From NCBI RefSeq assembly GCF_003667505.1, contig NZ_RCVJ01000153.1:21678-85677 (forward strand): 64,000 nucleotides of DNA. The letters run 5' to 3'. A model generated the notes under the pieces. It had not been told where the DNA came from. It saw only the letters and a list, made by a program, of their open reading frames with translations, and made no database searches. Shown in pieces: positions 7,849 through 14,285 of the stretch (positions within the stretch are counted from its first letter, which is position 1; each line of letters begins with the position of its first letter). A program made the translations under genes and the position numbers. This stretch comes from Micromonospora sp. BL4. GTDB taxonomy: Bacteria > Actinomycetota > Actinomycetes > Mycobacteriales > Micromonosporaceae.

Positions 7849-9038
7849 TGAACGAGTACGACGATGAGCAGCTCGTCGACCGGGCGTTCGCGAGCTTCAC
7901 GTCGGACCCGGGTGCCGTTGTTCAGGCGCCGGGCGGGGTGCGGGACACGGTGAGCCAACGACGCAGAATGCGGGTCACGACGATGCTCGTCACCGCGGGA
8001 CTCGCGACCGTTCTGCCGCTCGGGATGTTCATGGGGACCGGACGCGGGCAGCCCGACGCGACCGGGGCGAGCGCGAACGCCACCGCCAGCGGGACCGAAG
8101 GACCGAGCACGCCGACCGCGAGCCCGTCGCCGACCCCGACGCTGACCCCGAGCGCCGCGCCGAGGACCTCGGCGCCCCCCGACCGTTCCATCAGCCTCGC
8201 TCAGCTGACCGCCGGGCCGGTCGGCGTTCCGAAGTGGCCGTGGAGCGGCTCGGCCGAGGTCACCTGCGCCAGCGGACGGGTCACGCTACGACCCACGGCC
8301 GACGTGAGCGGAGCCCGAGTCGGCGTCGTCGACCTGGTCCGGACCAACCTGGACGACGACCCGGAGGCGGAGACCGCCGCCCTGCTGCGCTGCGGATACG
8401 GGGCGGAGCAGGTGGTGGCATTCGACCGGGACGACCACGGAACGATCATCACCCTTGGCCGGGTCGCCGCGACCGACCAGTCGACGCCGGCCATCGTGAA
8501 GGCGACGGCGCGGTCGCGGGGTGGCGTGACGGTCACCGTCGCCGACACCCGGGCCTCGGACGACCAGCGGCGCCAGGAGCGGTCGTTCGCCTGGAACGGC
8601 TCGTGGTTCGCGCACGTGGGTGGGCCGACGGCGTTCCCGCCCCGGGTGCGTGCGGCTGATCTGGGCCTGACCGTGGCCACCCCGGTGGCGGCACCAGTGT
8701 CCGGGCCCTGCGAGGGGAAGTACCGGAAGGTGTCAGTGACCTTCACCGTCACCAACCACAGCACCCAGACCTCGGGGCGCTTCCACCTGGAGTGGCGCGG
8801 CGGCATGTTCCTGCCGAACGGCACATACGACTCGCCCTACTGGCTGGACACCCCGGGAGACCCGGCGGAGGACAGTGGCTACCGCGGCCTGAAGCGCGGA
8901 GAGAGCGTGCAGCTCACCTACACGTTCACGACCGACGCGTGCGTGAACGAGTGGGGCTTCACGACCGACATCCGCAGCAACACGCCCGACCCGGACGAGT
9001 CGAACAATCACGTCCTCTGGTGGCTGCGAATCCAGTAA
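7848..9038 (+). CDS. Membrane protein with CARDB-like C-terminus, cotranscribed with sigma factor
   Basis: 396 aa. The N-terminal ~55 residues look cytoplasmic (EYDDEQLVDRAFASFTSDPGA, then VRDTVSQRRRMR). They are followed by a membrane helix (about 44-62, TTMLVTAGLATVLPLGMFM) and a long Ser/Thr/Pro/Ala linker. The extracellular part contains a first domain with Cys at AEVTCASGRV and LLRCGYGAEQV, and a second Ig-like domain (SVTFTVTNHS, DIRSNTPDPDESNN) resembling CARDB adhesion modules. Topology and coupling to the sigma factor suggest an anti-sigma or sensor role. However, no zinc-finger H-x3-C-x2-C motif is visible in the N-terminus, so this is inference. Confidence 0.7.
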   Translation: MNEYDDEQLVDRAFASFTSDPGAVVQAPGGVRDTVSQRRRMRVTTMLVTAGLATVLPLGMFMGTGRGQPDATGASANATASGTEGPSTPTASPSPTPTLTPSAAPRTSAPPDRSISLAQLTAGPVGVPKWPWSGSAEVTCASGRVTLRPTADVSGARVGVVDLVRTNLDDDPEAETAALLRCGYGAEQVVAFDRDDHGTIITLGRVAATDQSTPAIVKATARSRGGVTVTVADTRASDDQRRQERSFAWNGSWFAHVGGPTAFPPRVRAADLGLTVATPVAAPVSGPCEGKYRKVSVTFTVTNHSTQTSGRFHLEWRGGMFLPNGTYDSPYWLDTPGDPAEDSGYRGLKRGESVQLTYTFTTDACVNEWGFTTDIRSNTPDPDESNNHVLWWLRIQ

Positions 9039-9066
9039 TCGTCCGGACGGTAACCGCACGATCGAC

Positions 9067-9095
9067 GGCCGGTCTCCCGTGACGGGAGACCGGCC
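9067..9095 (+). terminator. Terminator after the sigma factor operon
   Basis: A perfect 13-bp stem, GGCCGGTCTCCCG (9067-9079) and CGGGAGACCGGCC (9083-9095), with a TGA loop begins 29 bp after the stop codon of the membrane partner. There is no T-run, as usual in high-GC actinobacteria. Confidence 0.8.
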
Positions 9096-9205
9096 CTGTC
9101 GTGGGGCGGCCCTGTCGTGGGGCGGCCCGGTCGCGGGACGGCCCGGTCGCGGGACGGCCCGGTCGCGGGACGGCCCGGTCGCGGGACGGTTTGGTCGCGG
9201 GGCGG
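9094..9205. repeat. 16-bp tandem repeat, 7 copies
   Basis: Seven contiguous 16-bp units. The first two are CCCTGTCGTGGGGCGG, the next four are identical CCCGGTCGCGGGACGG, and the last is TTTGGTCGCGGGGCGG. The array starts on the right arm of the preceding terminator. A 16-bp period is not a multiple of 3 and no gene covers it. It is a candidate variable-number repeat. Confidence 0.9.
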
Positions 9206-9225
9206 CATCCGCACCGGAGAGCGTG

Positions 9226-9260
9226 ATACCTCAGAGTCATAAATATGCCTCACAGGTATA
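9226..9260 (-). promoter_or_regulatory. 35-bp AT-rich inverted-repeat element, copy A
   Basis: Read on the minus strand it begins TATACCTGTGAGGCATATTT and ends ATGACTCTGAGGTAT. The ends are inverted half-sites of the form ATACCT..GAG.CATA. It is strikingly AT-rich for this genome and matches a second copy at 36957-36992, with 18 of 19 bases identical in the left half. It lies about 520 bp upstream of the secreted C39-like gene. It is probably a regulator binding site; the regulator is unknown. Confidence 0.6.
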
Positions 9261-9374
9261 CGGCTCGACTGCCTACTACCCGGGCCCGCTCGAACGCCGC
9301 GAATCGTGGCTGCGGGGGGGGGTGGGACTTCCGAGGGCTTGATGTCCGGTTCACGATGGGCGCGACTGGCCTCT

Positions 9375-9403
9375 TTGTCCGGTTTGAGAGGCGGATGTAC
9401 CGT
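9375..9403 (+). promoter_or_regulatory. Candidate promoter for the C39-like peptidase gene
   Basis: TTGTCC (9375-9380) and TACCGT (9398-9403) are separated by 17 bp, matching vegetative actinobacterial -35/-10 elements. If used, transcription would start near 9410 and give a 5' leader of about 370 nt containing the 63-bp repeats. This is inferred from motif spacing only. Confidence 0.3.
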
Positions 9404-9494
9404 GGCCGGGCACCCGTGGGTGGAATCCAGGGCCGGCCGGGTTCGTTATACCTGGCAGATCACCGCGGCCCCCGGGCCCGGCGCGGCAGGCTCC

Positions 9495-9658
9495 GGGAAC
9501 ACCCGCCGGGCCGCCGCGGTTACATCCCCCGTAGCCGGCGACCATGCGGCAGCCGTCGGGAACACCCGCCAGGCCGCCGCGGTTACATCCCCCGTAGCCG
9601 GCGACCATGCGGCAGCCGTCGGGAACACCCGCCAGGCCGCCCCGGTTACATCCCCCGG
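9495..9658 (+). repeat. 63-bp direct repeat, about 2.6 copies, in the leader of the C39-like gene
   Basis: The unit starting GGGAACACCCGCC recurs at 9495, 9558 and 9621, exactly 63 bp apart. The units are nearly identical (for example GGTTACATCCCCCGTAGCC occurs in the first two and its first half in the third). The array ends about 120 bp before the gene. A 21-codon period would allow a coding repeat, but no convincing start or ribosome binding site precedes it, so I read it as noncoding leader or intergenic repeat. Confidence 0.85.
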
Positions 9659-9779
9659 ACACCCGAGCAGGTCCCCCGATCGCCGGGTCTCCCCCTTGAA
9701 CTTTCCCCCCGTTTTCACGTGCGACGCACACCCCTTCTGTGTGTCGCGCGTATCCCCCGATGCAGAGGAGCACGCCATC

Positions 9780-10439
9780 ATGCGTACCGATCTGATCCGC
9801 AAGACCGCTCTGACCGCCGCTGGCCTCGCGTTCACCGGCGGCGCCATCGCCGGACCCATCACCGCCGCCTACGCCGCGTCCGACGCCAAGCCGGCCACCC
9901 AGACCCAGACCGACCGCAAGCCGTCGGGTGAGCGTCAGCTCGGCGTGCGGTACGAGGCGCAGCCGAACTTCTACTACTGCGGCCCCGCCGCCACGCGTAA
10001 CGCCCTGAGTGTGCAGGGCAAGGACATCAGCGTCGACGCCATGGCCAAGGAGATGGGCACCACCGAGGCCGGCACCAACAGCATCAACGACATCACCCCC
10101 GTGCTGAACAAGGAGACCGGCAAGAACGACGCCTACCACAGCGTCGAGATCTCCAGCCCCAGCGCTGACGGCAAGCAGACCGACACGCTGCGCGCCGACA
10201 TCGTCAAGACCGTGGACGACGGTCGGGCTGTGGTCGCGAACATCGCCGGCACCAGCGTCGACACCGACGGTGGGGTGCACTCCTTCGAGGGCGGGCACTA
10301 CATCAGCGTGGTCGGGTACCGCGACGGCGGGAACGTGGTGAAGATCGCCGACTCGGCCGATCCGAACACCGCCTCCTACGAGGTCACCGTCGAGCACCTC
10401 GCCGACTGGATCGCCACCCGCGGCTACGCCACCAGCTGA
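9780..10439 (+). CDS. Secreted C39-like (papain-fold) peptidase
   Basis: 219 aa. A Sec signal peptide (about residues 1-33, ending AYAASDA) is followed by a mature protein with the Peptidase_C39_2 pattern: catalytic Cys67 in NFYYCGPAATRNAL, His173 in EGGHYISVVGY and an Asp at ~191 in KIADSADPNT. All three expected catalytic positions are present. Proteins of this family are exported cysteine peptidase-like enzymes; the substrate is unknown. The ATG at 9780 is preceded by AGAGGAG at about 9 nt. It stands alone between terminators with a long leader carrying 63-bp repeats, so post-transcriptional control is possible. Confidence 0.85.
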   Translation: MRTDLIRKTALTAAGLAFTGGAIAGPITAAYAASDAKPATQTQTDRKPSGERQLGVRYEAQPNFYYCGPAATRNALSVQGKDISVDAMAKEMGTTEAGTNSINDITPVLNKETGKNDAYHSVEISSPSADGKQTDTLRADIVKTVDDGRAVVANIAGTSVDTDGGVHSFEGGHYISVVGYRDGGNVVKIADSADPNTASYEVTVEHLADWIATRGYATS

Positions 10440-10460
10440 CCCACAAACAGCACGATCGAC

Positions 10461-10494
10461 AAGGGCCGGACCCCCAACAGGGGTCCGGCCCTTT
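10461..10494 (+). terminator. Terminator of the C39-like gene
   Basis: AAGGGCCGGACCCC (10461-10474) pairs perfectly with GGGGTCCGGCCCTT (10480-10493) around the loop CAACA. The 14-bp stem starts 21 bp after the stop codon and is followed by a T. Confidence 0.9.
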
Positions 10495-10563
10495 CGCGTC
10501 GTCATTTCCACCAGGTGCGGCACGTATTGACAAGCGTCGACTTGAGGGTGACGCTGGATCCGT

Positions 10564-10575
10564 GAGAGCGCTCTC
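10564..10575. promoter_or_regulatory. CebR-type LacI operator upstream of the DUF1996 gene
   Basis: GAGAGCGCTCTC is a perfect 12-bp palindrome with the GAGCGCTC core of CebR/CelR operators that control cellulose and cello-oligosaccharide genes in actinomycetes. It lies about 110 bp upstream of the DUF1996 start. The regulator is not in the window. Confidence 0.55.
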
Positions 10576-10685
10576 TCTCATCCCGGCTCAACAGACCGCC
10601 ACCAGTCTGGCCAGGGGAAACTCCGATGTCTTCGGCGGCGGCGCCGGAGCTGTCCCTGACCCGTCCCCCCGACAGGAGTCACGAG

Positions 10686-11579
10686 ATGGACAGGGCCGCA
10701 CCCCTCTCCGGCATCCCCCGCCGGCTGCGCCTCGCCACGGCGATCGGCGCCCTGCTGGCGCTACTCGGCACGTACATGGTCTCCACCACGGCTCGGGCCG
10801 ACGCCGCCCCGGGCGCGAACGCCATCCGGGTCGCGGAGTTCCCCGCCGACTGCACGTACAGCCACCGGCTGCCGGACGACCCGATCATCTTCCCCGGGCT
10901 GCCCGGGGCCTCGCACATGCACAGCTTCTTCGGCAGCACGGTGACGAACGCCCACACCACGCTGCGCGACCTGGTCAACTCTCCGACCACGTGCAACCCG
11001 CGGACGGACGTCTCGTCGTACTGGGTGCCCACCCTGTACAACAACAACGTGCCGGTCGAGCCGACCATCGTCACGTTCTATTACCTGGGTGAGGGCGTGC
11101 GCGCCGATGTCGTCGCGGCCACCCAGCCCCTCCCGCAGGGGCTGCGGATCGTGGCGGGCAACGCCAAGGCGGCCGGGCCGAACGAGAGCATCGCCCGCTG
11201 GTCCTGCCTGCACGCCGGGCAGGTGCCACCGTCGAAGAACTTCGTCACCTGCCCGGCCGGGACGATGATGGAGTCGTACCTGGACTTCCCGCAGTGCTGG
11301 AACGGCCGCGACCTGGACTCGCCCGACCACAAGAGCCACATGGCGTACCCGGTGAATCAGGCCTGCCCGTCAACGCACCCGGTGCACGTGCCCAAGCTGC
11401 GGCAGGTGCTGCGGTACCCGGTCAACGGCAACCCGGCGCAGTTCCGGCTGGCCTCCGGTCCGGGTTACACGATGCACGGTGACTTCTTCAACGCCTGGCC
11501 GGTGGCGGAGATGGCACGTCGCGTCCAGGACTGCATCCGTCCGGTGATCAAGTGCGGGCACGACGGCCGACCGATCTGA
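10686..11579 (+). CDS. Secreted DUF1996 protein
   Basis: 297 aa. A basic start and hydrophobic helix (LATAIGALLALLGTYMVSTT) form a signal peptide ending near ARADA. The mature protein carries DUF1996 landmarks: CTYSHRLPDDPIIFPG, GASHMHSFFGS (conserved His-x-His-x-Phe-Phe-Gly), a WVPTLYNNN block, WSCLHAG, the Cys-rich FPQCWNGRDLDSPDHKSHMAYP, and a C-terminal PGYTMHGDFFNAW. DUF1996 proteins are secreted in fungi and actinomycetes, often near carbohydrate-active genes; the reaction is unknown. The ATG at 10686 is chosen because AGGAG sits 7 nt upstream. An ATG 20 codons earlier has no such site. A CebR-type operator upstream suggests induction with plant polysaccharide use. Confidence 0.8.
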   Translation: MDRAAPLSGIPRRLRLATAIGALLALLGTYMVSTTARADAAPGANAIRVAEFPADCTYSHRLPDDPIIFPGLPGASHMHSFFGSTVTNAHTTLRDLVNSPTTCNPRTDVSSYWVPTLYNNNVPVEPTIVTFYYLGEGVRADVVAATQPLPQGLRIVAGNAKAAGPNESIARWSCLHAGQVPPSKNFVTCPAGTMMESYLDFPQCWNGRDLDSPDHKSHMAYPVNQACPSTHPVHVPKLRQVLRYPVNGNPAQFRLASGPGYTMHGDFFNAWPVAEMARRVQDCIRPVIKCGHDGRPI

Positions 11580-11602
11580 GCCGAGACGTTCGCACCCGAG
11601 GG

Positions 11603-11625
11603 CGGGCCCGGTCACGCCGGGCCCG
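11603..11625 (+). terminator. Hairpin between DUF1996 and DUF305-like genes
   Basis: CGGGCCCGG (11603-11611) and CCGGGCCCG (11617-11625) form a 9-bp GC stem around TCACG, 23 bp after the DUF1996 stop. It may attenuate read-through into the lipoprotein gene 25 bp further on. Confidence 0.55.
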
Positions 11626-11650
11626 TCGTCCCGGGTGGAGAGGAGGCCGG

Positions 11651-12289
11651 ATGCGTGCGCTCGTCGCGGCGCCGTCCACGCTGCTCATCGCGGCTCTGCT
11701 CGCCGCCGGCTGTGCCGCCGGACCGCCGGACGCCGCCGGCACCACCGCACCGTCCGTCGCCGCGCCGACGGCTGTCGCAGCACCGAGCACGGCACGAGCC
11801 ACGGGTACGGCAGGACCGTTCAGCCCGACCGACATCGCCTGGCTCCAGCTGACGGTGGCGATGGCCGAACGGGTGCTGCCGGTGCTCGACCTGGTGCCGG
11901 CCCGGACCACCGATCCGACCTGGCGGCGCCTGGCCGCCCAGATCGAGACCACCGAGCGCGCCAACCTGACCGTGTCCCGCCGGCTGTTGGGTGACTCCGG
12001 TGCACCGGCGACCAATCCGCACGAGGGTCATGACATGCCGGGCATGATCGGCGCCGACGAACTGGCCGCGCTGCGGTCGTCCACCGGGAAGGCGTTCCAA
12101 CGGTTGTTCGCCGGGCACCTGCGTGCGCACCTGACGCAAGCGGTCCGGATCGCCGCCGCGGAGCAGCGGGGTGGCGTTCACCCGGAGACCACCGCGTTGG
12201 CCGCGGCGGTGGTCCGGCGCGGCACCACCGACCTCGCGCGGCTCGACCCTGCGGTCCCAGACGGGCGAGGCGCCGGTCAGGCGGCGTAG
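11651..12289 (+). CDS. DUF305-like lipoprotein
   Basis: 212 aa. A lipoprotein signal peptide with lipobox LLAAGC places the modified Cys at residue 20. An Ala/Thr/Pro linker is followed by a helical domain resembling DUF305: DIAWLQLTVAMAERVL, then HEGHDMPGMIGADELAAL and FQRLFAGHLRAHLTQAV. Typical DUF305 proteins carry two His-His pairs in these helices. Here the first is absent and the second is reduced to RAHLTQAV, so metal binding of the usual kind is doubtful. AGAGGAGG precedes the ATG at 11651. Its 3' end overlaps the convergent CitE-like gene by 13 bp. Function unknown. Confidence 0.72.
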   Translation: MRALVAAPSTLLIAALLAAGCAAGPPDAAGTTAPSVAAPTAVAAPSTARATGTAGPFSPTDIAWLQLTVAMAERVLPVLDLVPARTTDPTWRRLAAQIETTERANLTVSRRLLGDSGAPATNPHEGHDMPGMIGADELAALRSSTGKAFQRLFAGHLRAHLTQAVRIAAAEQRGGVHPETTALAAAVVRRGTTDLARLDPAVPDGRGAGQAA

Positions 12290-13098
12290 CGGGCGGCCAG
12301 GTCCACGGTGCGCCGGGCGGCGGCGACCATCGCCCGGTCGGCGAAACGGCCGTCGGGCAGCACCACGGTTCCCGAATCCCGTCGCTGCGCCTCGGCGATC
12401 GCGGCCAGCAGCTCCGCGGCGCGGGCCACCTCCCGCTCGGCCGGCCGGAACGCCTCGACGATCACGGGCAGCTGGCGCGGGTGGATCGCCGCACGGCCGA
12501 GGAAGCCGAGCCGCCGACCGACGGCGCAGGAGGCGGCCAGACCGGCGACGTCGGTGACGTCGGCGTACACCGACATCGCCGGCGGGAGCAGGCCGGCGGC
12601 GCGGGCCGCGACCACCACCCGGCCGCGAGCCCAGAGCAGGCCGTCGTCGTCGCTCACCCCGAGGTCCGAGCGGAGGTCGGCCTCGCCGAGGCCGATCGAG
12701 GCCACCGCGGGATGGGCGGATGCGATCGGGTACGCGGCCTCCAGCCCGAGCGCCGACTCGACCAGCGGGTGCAGCGGTACGTCGACCCGCTCGGCGAACG
12801 CCGCCACCGTCGCGGCCGACTCCACCTTCGGCAGCCGTAGCCCGGCCAGCCCGGGTCGACCGGCCACCGCGGTCAGGTCGGCGTCGACGTCCGGGCCGGT
12901 CAGCTCGTTGACCCGGACCTGTACCGGCACGGGGTGCGTCTCGGCGAGGAACTCGGCGACCGCCTCCCGGGCGTACGCCTTGCGCCCGGCGACGACGGCG
13001 TCCTCCAGGTCGAGGATGACGGCGTCGGCGCCCGAGGCGACCGCCTTGGCGAACCGGTCCGGGCGGTCGCCGGGCACGTAGAGCCAGCTGAGCAGCAT
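12277..13098 (-). CDS. HpcH/HpaI-family CoA ester lyase (CitE-like)
   Basis: 273 aa, cytoplasmic TIM-barrel lyase. Key motifs are WLYVPGDRPDRF at the N-terminus, LDLEDAV (metal/CoA region), VRVNE, LPKVES, GLGEADLRSDLG (Glu and Asp ligands for Mg2+) and AIHPRQLPV. Family members cleave malyl-CoA, citramalyl-CoA or citryl-CoA type 3-hydroxyacyl-CoA esters; the exact substrate cannot be read. It is the last gene of the LacI-led operon and its start codon shares one base with the CoA-transferase stop, so CoA activation followed by C-C cleavage is the likely sequence. The length is close to the single-domain CitE norm (~280 aa). Confidence 0.85.
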   Translation of the reverse strand: MLLSWLYVPGDRPDRFAKAVASGADAVILDLEDAVVAGRKAYAREAVAEFLAETHPVPVQVRVNELTGPDVDADLTAVAGRPGLAGLRLPKVESAATVAAFAERVDVPLHPLVESALGLEAAYPIASAHPAVASIGLGEADLRSDLGVSDDDGLLWARGRVVVAARAAGLLPPAMSVYADVTDVAGLAASCAVGRRLGFLGRAAIHPRQLPVIVEAFRPAEREVARAAELLAAIAEAQRRDSGTVVLPDGRFADRAMVAAARRTVDLAARYAA

Positions 13099-14285
13099 CA
13101 GAGCACTCCCCGCTCGCGCAGCGCGGCCAGCTCGTCAGCGCTCAGGCCGAGCGCGCCGAAGACCGCGTCGGTGTCCTGGCCGTGCCGCCGGCCGGCGTGC
13201 CGGATCTCCCCCGGGGTGTCGGCGAGCCGGAACGGCACGTTCTGCATCCGTACCTCGCCCAACTCCTCGTCCGGGACGGTGCGCACGGTGCCCAGCGCCG
13301 CGTACTGCGGGTCGGCGAGGATGTCGCGCACGTCGTAGACCGGCGCGACCGCCGCCTGCGCCTCCTCGAACGCGGCCACCACCTCGTCGCGGTCCCGCTT
13401 CGCCACCCAGGCGCTCACGGCGGCGTCCAACTCGTCGGCGTGCGCGGCCCGGCCGCTGCCGGTGGCGAACCACGGCTCGTCGATCAGCTCGGGTCGGCCG
13501 ACCAGCCGCAGCACCCGTTCGGCGATGCTCTGCGCGCTGGTGGAGACGGCCACCCAGCGCCCGTCCGCGCACCGGTACGTGTTGCGCGGGGCGTTGTTGT
13601 TGGACCGGTTGCCCAGCCGGGGCTGGAGGTAGCCGAGCTGGTCGTACCAGGTGATCTGCGGGCCGAGCATCGCCATGATCGGCTCGATGATGGCGAGGTC
13701 CACCACCTGCCCGGTGCCGGTGGCGTCCCGCGCCCGCAGGGCCAGCATCACCGCGTACGCGGCGGCGAGCGCGGTCACCGAGTCGGCCAGCCCGAACGGG
13801 GGCAGGGTCGGTGGGCCGTCCGGTTCCCCGGTGGCTGCGGCGAAGCCGCTCATCGCCTCGGCGAGGGTGCCGAAGCCGGGCCGGCGGGCGTACGGGCCGA
13901 CCTGCCCGAACCCGCTGATCCGGGTGACGACCAGCCGGGGGTTGACCGCGTGCAGCTCGGCCGGGCCGAGCCCCCACCGCTCCAGCGTGCCCGGGCGGAA
14001 GTTCTCCACCAGCACGTCGGCGTCGGCGAGCAGCCGGCGCAGCAGCGCGGCGCCGTCCGGGTCGGACAGGTTGAGGGTGACCGTCCGCTTGTTGCGGCCG
14101 AGCACCTTCCACCAGAGGCCGACGCCGTCGCGGGCCGGGCCGTGCCCCCGCGACGGGTCCGGCTTGGCCGGGTGCTCCACCTTGATCACGTCGGCGCCGA
14201 AGTCGCCGAGGAACGCCGCGGCGAGCGGCCCGGCGAAGAGGGTGGCCAGGTCGACGACCTTGATCCCGTCCAGCGGGGCGGTCAT
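13098..14285 (-). CDS. Family III CoA-transferase (CaiB/BaiF)
   Basis: 395 aa. The N-terminus LDGIKVVDLATLFAGPLAA, the DFGADVIKVEHP block, RNKRTVTLNL, DVLVENFRPGTLERWGLG and TRISGFGQVGPYARRPGFG are the standard class III signatures. QVVDLAIIEPI contains the expected catalytic Asp. The enzyme moves CoA between an acyl-CoA donor and a free carboxylate. In this operon it sits between the barrel/SUMF fusion (ATGA overlap with its start at 14285) and the CitE-like lyase (1-bp overlap), suggesting activation of an organic acid that the lyase then splits. The acid is not identifiable. Confidence 0.88.
   Translation of the reverse strand: MTAPLDGIKVVDLATLFAGPLAAAFLGDFGADVIKVEHPAKPDPSRGHGPARDGVGLWWKVLGRNKRTVTLNLSDPDGAALLRRLLADADVLVENFRPGTLERWGLGPAELHAVNPRLVVTRISGFGQVGPYARRPGFGTLAEAMSGFAAATGEPDGPPTLPPFGLADSVTALAAAYAVMLALRARDATGTGQVVDLAIIEPIMAMLGPQITWYDQLGYLQPRLGNRSNNNAPRNTYRCADGRWVAVSTSAQSIAERVLRLVGRPELIDEPWFATGSGRAAHADELDAAVSAWVAKRDRDEVVAAFEEAQAAVAPVYDVRDILADPQYAALGTVRTVPDEELGEVRMQNVPFRLADTPGEIRHAGRRHGQDTDAVFGALGLSADELAALRERGVL

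Noticed and set aside
9495..9658. CRISPR-like array
   Set aside because: Units are 63 bp, contiguous and near-identical, with no unique spacers and no cas genes nearby.
9306..9779. N-terminal extension of the C39-like protein through the 63-bp repeats
   Set aside because: The frame is open, but the downstream ATG at 9780 has a good ribosome binding site and is followed at once by a signal peptide; an extension of 158 residues would bury that signal.
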